A DNA stretch of 64,000 nucleotides from Marinobacter szutsaonensis. Lineage in GTDB: Bacteria; Pseudomonadota; Gammaproteobacteria; Pseudomonadales; Oleiphilaceae. Made by a program: the position numbers and the translations under genes. Below are positions 8,536-15,164 of this stretch, one piece after another (within the stretch, counting starts at the first letter, position 1; every line of letters starts with the position of its first letter). The stretch is taken from contig NZ_BAAAFC010000002.1 in assembly GCF_039523335.1 (NCBI RefSeq), forward strand, positions 434,001 to 498,000. Direction: 5' to 3'. The notes beneath the pieces were generated by a model that was not told where the DNA came from, did not search any database, and worked only from the letters and a program-made list of their open reading frames with translations.

Positions 8536-8564
8536 ACCGGCTGCGCCACCCCGGCGCAGCCGGT
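8536..8564 (+). promoter_or_regulatory. 11-bp hairpin between synthetase and permease genes
   Basis: ACCGGCTGCGC (8536-8546) pairs perfectly with GCGCAGCCGGT (8554-8564) around a 7-nt loop. No U-tract follows, so it is more likely an mRNA-stabilising or processing element, or a weak attenuator, than a full terminator. Confidence 0.5.
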
Positions 8565-8608
8565 ATGTCACCTCAAGAACAACACTAACAGGCACACGCC
8601 ACGCGCGT

Positions 8609-8622
8609 GGGTCCGGAGACCC
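8609..8622 (+). promoter_or_regulatory. ribosome binding site inside a small hairpin
   Basis: GGGTC (8609-8613), loop CGGA and GACCC (8618-8622) form a stem whose loop and 3' arm contain the only GGAG (8615-8618) upstream of the permease ATG at 8627. An overlapping 12-bp palindrome, CCACGCGCGTGG (8599-8610), competes for the 5' arm. The two could be alternative structures. Confidence 0.4.
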
Positions 8623-8626
8623 TTTT

Positions 8627-10003
8627 ATGCAAATGTTCCACCGCAAGGACGGCGAAGAGCAGCCGTTCTGGCCCGCTGGCCCCTTCAAGATCCGGCTTCC
8701 GTTTGTCCATTACCGCTGGGAATTCGCGGAAATGGTCCAGGCCCTGATCATGTTCGTGGTCAGTCTGGCGATGATTCCCCTTCTTGAGAAGTACCTGGGC
8801 GTGCCCTACGACGTGGCGCTGGCCTACGTTGTCATCTGTGGTATCGGTTTCATGCTTCCGGCGCTTCTGGGGGTGCCGCTGGTACCGGGCTGGATTACTC
8901 CGGGTATTCCCGTGGTGCTGTTGTTCCTCGGCGATTATGAGCCGGGCCCCGAAGCCATTCAGGCGTTGTTTGCGCTGCAGTTCCTGGTGTTCATCATCTT
9001 CCTGGTGCTGGGAATTACCCGGCTGGGCAGCAAGCTGGTTGAGCTGATCCCCCGGTCCATGAAAGGCGGCATCATCATCGGTGCCGGTATTGCCGCCCTG
9101 ATGGGCGAAATCGAGGCTGGCGGCCGCCTGGCGAACACCCCGATCTCGCTGATTATTGGTGGCCTGGTGTGCCTGTACCTGATGTTCTCCGTGTCCTTCA
9201 AGGGCTTTGTCGAGACCAACTCCATTGCCCGCAAGATTGCCAATTACGGTATGGTGCCGGGCATGGTCGTGGCCATCCTGGTGGGCTTCGTCACCGGCGA
9301 GTACGAGGTGCCCAATGTGGAGTGGGGCATTACCAAACCGGCGTTTGACCAGCTCTGGAACTACCTGCCGTTTGCGGTCGGTTTCCCGGATTCCAGTGTG
9401 TTCCTGTACGCCATCCCGACCGCTGTGATTGCCTACGTTATTGCTTTCGGTGACATCGTGGTGGGCCAGTCCCTGATGAACCGTGTCGATCACCTGCGCA
9501 AGGATGAGGACATCGACAACAGCATCGACCGTGTGCACCTGGTCACCGCGATTCGCAACGGCGGCCATGCGTTCTTCGCACCGTATCCCGGCCTGGCCGG
9601 CCCGATCTGGACCGCGGTGACGGCGACCATGGCGGAGCGCTACAAGTATGGCCGCAATGCCATGGACTCCATCTACAGCGGTGGTGGCACCTTCTGGATT
9701 ACCGGTTTCATTGCCCTGTTCATCCTGCCGCTGGTGAGTTTCTTCCAGCCGGTACTGCCGATTGCACTGTCGCTGACTCTGCTGCTGACCGGTTACATCT
9801 GCCTGATGGTGGGCCTGGAGCAGCTCGAGAACAACACGGAGCGCGGCATCGCGGGCACCATGGGCGTGGTGCTGGCGGTCTATGGTGCAGGCTGGGGCCT
9901 GGCAACCGGCGCAGTGCTGTATTTCCTGATTGAGCGCACCCATATTCTCGGCTTCACGCCAGACCCGGAAGCACCGGGCGCTGAGCCGGTCAACGAGCAC
10001 TGA
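8627..10003 (+). CDS. SLC23/NCS2-type membrane permease
   Basis: The 458-residue integral membrane protein has roughly 12-14 hydrophobic segments from about residue 35 to 450, and a short charged C-terminus. Its general layout (GAGIAALMGEI, the AYVIAFGDIVVGQSL block, alternating short and long helices) recalls the nucleobase-ascorbate/SulP fold. It is not a close match to uracil or xanthine permeases I can name. Its place behind an acyl-CoA synthetase suggests uptake of the acid that enzyme activates, which is an inference. GGAG lies 8 bases before the ATG, and a strong terminator follows at 10052. Confidence 0.75.
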   Translation: MQMFHRKDGEEQPFWPAGPFKIRLPFVHYRWEFAEMVQALIMFVVSLAMIPLLEKYLGVPYDVALAYVVICGIGFMLPALLGVPLVPGWITPGIPVVLLFLGDYEPGPEAIQALFALQFLVFIIFLVLGITRLGSKLVELIPRSMKGGIIIGAGIAALMGEIEAGGRLANTPISLIIGGLVCLYLMFSVSFKGFVETNSIARKIANYGMVPGMVVAILVGFVTGEYEVPNVEWGITKPAFDQLWNYLPFAVGFPDSSVFLYAIPTAVIAYVIAFGDIVVGQSLMNRVDHLRKDEDIDNSIDRVHLVTAIRNGGHAFFAPYPGLAGPIWTAVTATMAERYKYGRNAMDSIYSGGGTFWITGFIALFILPLVSFFQPVLPIALSLTLLLTGYICLMVGLEQLENNTERGIAGTMGVVLAVYGAGWGLATGAVLYFLIERTHILGFTPDPEAPGAEPVNEH

Positions 10004-10051
10004 AACTGATGCCGCCGCGTTCGGCGGCGGCATCAACCCCTGTGTGTCCTT

Positions 10052-10078
10052 GGGAGGCCTGAGCGCCTCCCTTTTTTT
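10052..10078 (+). terminator. intrinsic terminator after the permease gene
   Basis: GGGAGGC (10052-10058) pairs with GCCTCCC (10065-10071) and is followed by seven Ts. A second GC hairpin (about 10009-10034) lies just upstream, so this end is doubly structured. The U-tract is on the plus strand only. Confidence 0.88.
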
Positions 10079-10093
10079 GTTGCTCGGGCAGCT

Positions 10094-10681
10094 TCAGTGC
10101 CCGTGCTTACCTGCTCCAGCCGCCCCGTGAACAGCTTCTACGTAATGGATGTAGTCAACGTAGTCGGTCACGAAGTGGCGCCCTTCCTTGACACTCTGAT
10201 CGGCGCTGGCCAACGAGCTGTGGGCCTGGTCGTAGCGTTCCCGAATCCCGGTCTCTATTCTCCGGGTAATGTTTGCAATCAGCTGGTCAATCTCGCCGTT
10301 GCTGAGTGCTGCATCTGCAGCCTTCAATCCGGGGTCGATGTTCCCTGCCGGCTTGATCCCGGTAAAGGGTGCACCCTCGGAGGCACGATGAACCTTCACG
10401 AGTGTTGCAAAGAGGTGCTTGTCTGCAATTTTGCGTACCTTCTCGCTTTGGCCCCGGATGTCGCGGACATCGGCGAATACACGCCTGATCTCGGCCTCGT
10501 CCTCGGCGGGAACCCATTTCAGTAGTGGGGTAACATCACCGGCGTCGAGCGCTGCCCGGGCTTCGGTAATGACAGGGCCATCCATCGCATCGCAATGGGC
10601 CTGGGCATTACCTGCCAGCATGAGCCCCAGGAGGACGGCAGCACTTGCGGTAAAGGTGGCTTTTCGTAGTTTGGTTTTCAT
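10094..10681 (-). CDS. secreted DUF6448-like protein
   Basis: The protein has 195 residues. A signal peptide ends at about residue 28 (cleavage after GNAQA), leaving a mature N-terminus HCDAMDGP. The rest is mostly helical, with a YDQAHSSLASADQSVKEGRHFVTDYVDYIHYVEAVHGAA segment and a histidine-rich tail (KHGH). I match it from memory to the DUF6448 family of periplasmic proteins of unknown function. The histidines at both ends could bind metal. GAGGAA precedes the ATG. It follows the AraC gene on the same strand with a 205-base leader, so it probably has its own promoter. Confidence 0.7.
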   Translation of the reverse strand: MKTKLRKATFTASAAVLLGLMLAGNAQAHCDAMDGPVITEARAALDAGDVTPLLKWVPAEDEAEIRRVFADVRDIRGQSEKVRKIADKHLFATLVKVHRASEGAPFTGIKPAGNIDPGLKAADAALSNGEIDQLIANITRRIETGIRERYDQAHSSLASADQSVKEGRHFVTDYVDYIHYVEAVHGAAGAGKHGH

Positions 10682-10711
10682 GGACGTTTCCTCGCGTATT
10701 GTTGACTAGGA

Positions 10712-10736
10712 CAGGTTCCGATTTCGGTGGAACCTG
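10712..10736. promoter_or_regulatory. 8-bp inverted repeat ahead of the DUF6448-like gene
   Basis: CAGGTTCC (10712-10719) and GGAACCTG (10729-10736) are perfect inverted repeats with a 9-bp spacer. They lie 31 bases upstream of the start codon. Either a DNA operator or a leader hairpin would fit. Confidence 0.45.
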
Positions 10737-10771
10737 AGAACCAGCTTAGGGAAAACGCCCCGGGGAATCGT

Positions 10772-10851
10772 TCGCAAACGTGAAGTCAGACCGGGAGAGC
10801 GGCAGGCGTAAAAGATAGATAAAACAACGTATTACAGGTTCTCGTTTGCGA
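10772..10851. promoter_or_regulatory. distant pair of inverted 9-mers
   Basis: TCGCAAACG (10772-10780) and CGTTTGCGA (10843-10851) are exact reverse complements, 62 bp apart, in the gap between the AraC gene and the DUF6448-like gene. Widely spaced sites of this kind can be bound by AraC-type or looping regulators. No other feature lies between them. Confidence 0.35.
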
Positions 10852-10886
10852 GTGCGAAAAGTCGAACGCCATGGCTGCTCTCGCGA

Positions 10887-12035
10887 TCAGGGTTGGGTGC
10901 TGTTGTTTTCGTTGCGAGCGTGCATGCGGCGGTAATTGCTGGGGGTCAGGCCAGTGTTGTTCTTGAAAGCCGTATTGAAAACGGACTTGGAATTAAAGCC
11001 GGAATCGTACATCACCTGCAGGATGCTGGAAGTGTCCGCAGGATCGGCAAGCCGGCGCTTCGCCTCCTGTACGCGGTAGCCACTGACAAATTCGAAGAAA
11101 TTGCACCCGAACCCCTGGTTAATCGCTCGGGAGACCTCTCTGGGGTGGGCTCCGACTTTGTGAGCGAGCTGCTCCAGTGTGAGGTTCGAATGAAGATAGG
11201 GTTTCTCCTCTTCGATAAACTGTTCCAGTTTCTGTTTCAGGGTCTGATCAAACTCGGGAACTGTGGTGTCGTCCAGCAGGTTAGCCTGGTCGGCTGCCAG
11301 CCCTGTGAAAATAACCGGCTGTCGAAGTGCATTAACCATCAAGAAGTTGATGAACAGAAACCCGGTAACAGCGCCGGCCCCGGCCACCCACTCGGTTCCC
11401 GGCGCGCTCTTGAAGACATGGGCTGTCATGCAATAGAACATACTGACCGTCCAGGCTATTGCGTAGCCAATCAGAAGTAGTCTCAACCATGAGAGCTGTT
11501 TGTTTTCGATACTTGAAAAGACCTGTCGGAGGCTGAGGCCGAAGCGGTTGATGGTGCGAATGGTGGCGTACAGGTACCCGAGGAAAACAGCGTGAATGGC
11601 GACAGCGAGCAGAGGCGAGGTCAACACGCCCGGATGATCGCGCTCGTTCAGAATGCGGAGTTTTTCACCGGTTGGCTGCAAATAGTACTCGACCAGGAAA
11701 ATGGCACCGACGACCCAGAACAGTAGGGTGTGGACGAGATGCTCCTTACGCAGACGGAAATCCTGATACATCAGAGCCCGGGCGTATAAAAAGAGCGTGC
11801 CCGCCTGCAATAGCCCGACAAGGGTGCCGAGGTACGCCAGGTTGGGATGTAAAAGCGCCAGTCCGCTGCTGTAGAGAAAAATCTCTCCAAGCCCGGCCGC
11901 GAAGAAAACCAGTGTCGCCACAAGAAGCTGGTTGCTTACCAGTCGACTATTGGGTGGCAGCAACAAGAATACGGCCAGGCTCAGCGCCTGAATAATGCTG
12001 GTCAGCAGAATGAGGTCGGTCAAGGTCAGGTACAC
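10887..12035 (-). CDS. membrane-bound AraC-family regulator (7TM-HTH)
   Basis: The 382-residue protein has seven hydrophobic segments in its first 240 residues (about 5-25, 35-55, 65-85, 98-117, 140-160, 184-205, 215-235). A C-terminal AraC DNA-binding domain follows (about 270-375), with LTLEQLAHKVGAHPREVSRAINQGFGCNFFEFVSGYRVQEAKRRL and SGFNSKSVFNTAFKNNTGLTPSNYRR. The regulator would be tethered to the inner membrane and could sense a membrane or periplasmic signal. Its start overlaps the end of the kinase gene by 10 bases, so it is the third gene of a regulator-kinase-AraC operon. Its targets may include the DUF6448-like gene downstream. Confidence 0.87.
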   Translation of the reverse strand: MYLTLTDLILLTSIIQALSLAVFLLLPPNSRLVSNQLLVATLVFFAAGLGEIFLYSSGLALLHPNLAYLGTLVGLLQAGTLFLYARALMYQDFRLRKEHLVHTLLFWVVGAIFLVEYYLQPTGEKLRILNERDHPGVLTSPLLAVAIHAVFLGYLYATIRTINRFGLSLRQVFSSIENKQLSWLRLLLIGYAIAWTVSMFYCMTAHVFKSAPGTEWVAGAGAVTGFLFINFLMVNALRQPVIFTGLAADQANLLDDTTVPEFDQTLKQKLEQFIEEEKPYLHSNLTLEQLAHKVGAHPREVSRAINQGFGCNFFEFVSGYRVQEAKRRLADPADTSSILQVMYDSGFNSKSVFNTAFKNNTGLTPSNYRRMHARNENNSTQP

Positions 12036-13375
12036 GGGCCAGGATTCCTGCCGGCATGGGGCACATTGATTTCTACCTCAAAACCATCCGCCCGTCCGGT
12101 TGCCGGCGAACGCAAATGCAGGGTCATACCAGCACCGGAAGCAATGGCATCGGCTATGGCGAGCCCCAGGCCGGAGCCGGCTGCCTTGGTGTCGTGGCGG
12201 GAAAACCGATTTCGTAGCACGGCCAGTTGGCCAGGTGGCACGATGTCGCCTCCGTTGCAGACTCTCACTCTGCCATCGTCGGTCATGATGACGTCGACGG
12301 GCTGTTGCACGGAGCCGTGTTTCAGCGCGTTTTCGATCAGGTTGCGGGCCAGAATGGCAAAAGCATCCGGGTCGAGGAGGGAGTTCACCTCATGGTCCGG
12401 CACCGTCAGGCGAATCCGGCCAGGCGCCAGAGTTTCAAAGTCGCGGCTGATCATGGCGAGTATCGGCACAAGGTCATGCGGTTGTTGTGAGAGGGCGCCT
12501 CCGCCTTCGGCCTTCGCGAGCTCAAGCAGCTTGCCGGTCAATGTGGACAGGCCGCGCAATGCCTGTTCAACCTCAACCACATTCTTTTTCAGGTGCTGAT
12601 CCTCAAGCTGGGTTTTGAGTCGTTGTACCTTGGCCAAAGCCGTGGCCAGAGGGGTGCGCAATTCGTGAGCGCTGTTGGCGGTGAAACTCCGTTCTGCGTC
12701 AAGCGCGCGGTTCAGCCGCTCCAGCAGCCGGTTGACGGCAACCGCTGTCGGTTCGAATTCTTCGGGCAGCCGGTCTTTGTTCACGGGTGACAGGTCGCTG
12801 GCTCCCCGGGCTTCAATCGAGTGCTGGAATTCGATCACCGGGCGTAAGGAGAGCCGGACAACCCACCAGATTCCGAACAGACTGACCGGAATCAGGAAAA
12901 ACAGCGGTACCAGCAAAGCGATACCAGCTTCCAGAGCGGCCTCGCGCCGGTGGGCCAAAGGTTCGGCGACTTCGATGTAGAGGGTGTCGCTGACCGCCGA
13001 CGCCCCATAAATCCGGTGCGTGGATGTGTTGGTGAAGCCTTCGCGGGGCAATGCTGCAAATATACCGGGGTCGGCGTCGTGGGACTGGAGCAGGAGGTTG
13101 CCCTGGCGGTCCCTGACCACATAGGTGAGGTATTCGTCATGCTCTTTCAGAGCAGGGGCAGTCCGGTTTCCGGTATTGCTTTCCCGATTCAGGATGTCGG
13201 TAACGGCCAGCGGAAGAATGCGTTGGGCCGTTTCCTCAAGAGCGCTGTCGAATACTTCGTTCATTTCGTGCTGCGCCACCAACCCGGACGCGGCAACGCC
13301 CAGCAGCCACAGGAGAGTGGCTCCCAGGGTGAGTCCAATACCCAGGCGTTTTTGCAGGCTGCTGTTACGACTCAT
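12026..13375 (-). CDS. QseC/TctE-type membrane sensor histidine kinase
   Basis: The 449-residue kinase has two membrane helices (about 10-34 and 160-185) flanking a periplasmic sensor of about 125 residues. A HAMP-like linker leads to the dimerisation domain with His237 in SANSAHELRTPLATALAKV, then an HATPase domain (RNLIENALKHG, SGLGLAIADAIA). It is coupled to the OmpR-type regulator upstream (11-base overlap). The PepSY/DUF2271/flavoreductase operon starts on the other strand and carries 11-bp-spaced repeats expected for an OmpR-type partner. The signal is therefore likely envelope redox or metal status, an inference from context. Confidence 0.88.
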   Translation of the reverse strand: MSRNSSLQKRLGIGLTLGATLLWLLGVAASGLVAQHEMNEVFDSALEETAQRILPLAVTDILNRESNTGNRTAPALKEHDEYLTYVVRDRQGNLLLQSHDADPGIFAALPREGFTNTSTHRIYGASAVSDTLYIEVAEPLAHRREAALEAGIALLVPLFFLIPVSLFGIWWVVRLSLRPVIEFQHSIEARGASDLSPVNKDRLPEEFEPTAVAVNRLLERLNRALDAERSFTANSAHELRTPLATALAKVQRLKTQLEDQHLKKNVVEVEQALRGLSTLTGKLLELAKAEGGGALSQQPHDLVPILAMISRDFETLAPGRIRLTVPDHEVNSLLDPDAFAILARNLIENALKHGSVQQPVDVIMTDDGRVRVCNGGDIVPPGQLAVLRNRFSRHDTKAAGSGLGLAIADAIASGAGMTLHLRSPATGRADGFEVEINVPHAGRNPGPCT

Positions 13376-14030
13376 GGGTTTCCAGGCGGTAGCCCATGCC
13401 CCGTACCGTTACGATGGCGTCGCGCCCCAGCTTTTTTCTCAAGCGGCTGACATAAACTTCAATGGTGTTGCTCTCGATTTCCGCCCCGAAGGCATACAGC
13501 CGGTCCTCCAGTTGCTGCCTCGAGAGCAGCATTCCGGGACGCTGGATGAAGCCCTCGAACAGGGCCCACTCGCGGGCCGTCAGTTCCACCGGCTGACCAT
13601 TGCACTGGATACGATGATCGCGAAGGTCCACCTCCAGGTTACCCACCTGTATCAGCGGATTGGGGTTGCCCCTGTAACGACGGGCGACGGCAGCCACACG
13701 GGCGGACAGTTCGGACAGATCAAAGGGTTTTATCAGATAGTCGTCGGCACCGGCATTCAGCCCCTCAATGCGGTCAGATACCTGGTCCCTGGCCGTAAGA
13801 ATAATCACCGGGGTGCTATTTCCGCTGGATCTGATGGTTTTCAGAAAATCCAGACCATGGCCATCCGGCAGCATCAGGTCGAGAAGGATCAGGTCGTAGG
13901 TGGTGGTTCGGAAGCTGGTTTCAGCAAATCTCAGTGACTGCACCCAGTCCACGGCATGGCCATCTTCGGTGATCTGATCCCGCACGGCCTCGCCCAGGCC
14001 CACAGTATCCTCCACCAGCAATATTCGCAT
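13365..14030 (-). CDS. OmpR/PhoB-family response regulator
   Basis: The 221-residue protein has a receiver domain with acidic residues E7 and D8, phospho-acceptor Asp51 (LILLDLMLPDG) and KPF lysine (about 101). A winged-helix trans_reg_C domain follows (about 125-218: LTAREWALFEGFIQRPGMLLSRQQLEDRLY, VYVSRLRKKLG). It is closest in general form to QseB/TctD regulators. It is the first gene of an operon with the kinase and the 7TM-AraC gene, and is divergent from the PepSY operon. Confidence 0.9.
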   Translation of the reverse strand: MRILLVEDTVGLGEAVRDQITEDGHAVDWVQSLRFAETSFRTTTYDLILLDLMLPDGHGLDFLKTIRSSGNSTPVIILTARDQVSDRIEGLNAGADDYLIKPFDLSELSARVAAVARRYRGNPNPLIQVGNLEVDLRDHRIQCNGQPVELTAREWALFEGFIQRPGMLLSRQQLEDRLYAFGAEIESNTIEVYVSRLRKKLGRDAIVTVRGMGYRLETHES

Positions 14031-14124
14031 AGCTCACCTTTGATGCGATTTGTGAAAAAGATACTACAGCCTGAACCTGACAACAGCCTTAAAAGTCAAG
14101 GATCGGCCCTCTTATCTGATCCGC

Positions 14125-14151
14125 TTCAGCTGGCGTTCAGGCCAGTGTCAG
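14125..14151 (+). promoter_or_regulatory. three direct repeats with 11-bp period, likely response-regulator site
   Basis: TTCAG at 14125-14129 and 14136-14140, and GTCAG at 14147-14151, recur at exactly 11 bp. OmpR/PhoB-type regulators bind head-to-tail direct repeats of this period. The array ends 46 bases upstream of the PepSY start codon, where an activator site would be expected. Confidence 0.55.
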
Positions 14152-14197
14152 CTTTGCGCCCCAGAATAGATGTTGTGGATTCAACAGGAGACATCCC

Positions 14198-14599
14198 ATG
14201 AAAACCAAACCTGTGATTATCAGCCTCGCGCTACTGTGCCTCAGTGCACTGGTGCTGGCGGACGATGATTGTGATGATCCGATGACTGACTGGCAGCCAC
14301 GGGAGCAGCTGCGTCAGAAACTGGAGGCGGAAGGCTGGACGGTTTACCGCATCAAGGTCGATGACGGTTGTTATGAAGTGAAGGGTATGGCCCCGGAAGG
14401 TTTTAGTGCCGAGGCATCGTTTGCACCGGCTACTTTCGAGCTGATGGATCTGGAGCGGGAAGACGATGACGACGAAGACGACGATGACGATAACAGAGAT
14501 GACCGAGGTGACGGCCAGGCCCGGGACAAGGCTCAAACCGATCGTCCGGTTCCCGGTAATGGCATCGTCAAGGGGCGCCCGACAGTGACCGTGGAATAA
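14198..14599 (+). CDS. secreted PepSY-domain protein with acidic tail
   Basis: The 133-residue protein has a signal peptide cleaved after about residue 21 (VLA). A PepSY domain (about 32-85) follows, with the typical LRQKLEAEGWTVYRIKVDDGCYEVKG strand-helix pattern. Next comes an extraordinarily acidic run (residues 86-105, mostly Asp/Glu) and a disordered tail. Cys25 and Cys58 could form a disulfide. Small PepSY proteins of this kind are often targets of OmpR-type regulators and sit near redox or metal-uptake genes. An AACAGGAGACATCCC leader gives a good ribosome site. The acidic run suggests cation binding, but that is inference. Confidence 0.88.
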   Translation: MKTKPVIISLALLCLSALVLADDDCDDPMTDWQPREQLRQKLEAEGWTVYRIKVDDGCYEVKGMAPEGFSAEASFAPATFELMDLEREDDDDEDDDDDNRDDRGDGQARDKAQTDRPVPGNGIVKGRPTVTVE

Positions 14600-14671
14600 C
14601 CCAGCCACTGTTTTATCCGCTGTTTCTGCAATTCAACGTGATGCCGGAAGTACGGTATGGAGAGGTACGGT

Positions 14672-15142
14672 ATGAAAAAGATTCTTCTTGCTCTGGGCCT
14701 GGCTGTCTCAGTCGCTTTGCCCGCTCTTGCTCAGGCTCGTGAAGTGACCTTCACAACCGAGTTACTCGATTACGGCGGAGATGGCGCCTACATGGCCCTC
14801 TACCTTACGGATTCGTCCGGGGCGTACCGGGGGACTCTCTGGGTCGCCGGCAAAAAGTCCAAGTACTACAAGCATCTGAGCGGCTGGGCCCGTGGCAGCA
14901 GGTTGGACCCTGCGGAATACGACGGGCTGACGGGAGCCAGCATCACCAGCGGCCGGACCCTGAAAATCACGCTTGATCTTGATGACGCATTGATTGACAG
15001 CGGCCATGAAGTTCGTGTCGACACTGCGGTTGAGGATATGCGGGACAACCGGGCCGATGTTGCGGTACCGCTGACCACCGAGGGCGCGGGCAAGCCGGTC
15101 TCCGGGCGGGGTTACGTTCGCTCGTTCCGCTACGATTTTTAA
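14672..15142 (+). CDS. DUF2271 periplasmic protein with putative flavinylation motif
   Basis: The 156-residue protein has a signal peptide (cleavage after ALAQA, about residue 22) and a single DUF2271 domain. Residues 84-93 read DGLTGASITS, which fits the consensus used by the flavin transferase ApbE, D-x-x-[ST]-G-A-[ST]. The residue expected to carry covalent FMN is Ser90. DUF2271 has been linked to extracytosolic flavinylated electron carriers; I rely on memory for this. The start is the ATG at 14672, with GGAGAGG just before it; an ATG 15 bases upstream is less well placed. The next gene encodes a transmembrane flavoreductase that could donate the electrons. No apbE gene is visible in the window. 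Confidence 0.85.
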   Translation: MKKILLALGLAVSVALPALAQAREVTFTTELLDYGGDGAYMALYLTDSSGAYRGTLWVAGKKSKYYKHLSGWARGSRLDPAEYDGLTGASITSGRTLKITLDLDDALIDSGHEVRVDTAVEDMRDNRADVAVPLTTEGAGKPVSGRGYVRSFRYDF

Positions 15143-15164
15143 TGGTTAGCCAGGAGCAAGTTTG

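Noticed and set aside
6807..8549. Long minus-strand open frame over the acyl-CoA synthetase gene
   Set aside because: It is the antisense shadow of a clear enzyme, with low-complexity His/Gly/Asp composition. The same applies to frames at 8585-10036 (minus), 5216-6775 (plus) and 59882-61912 (minus).
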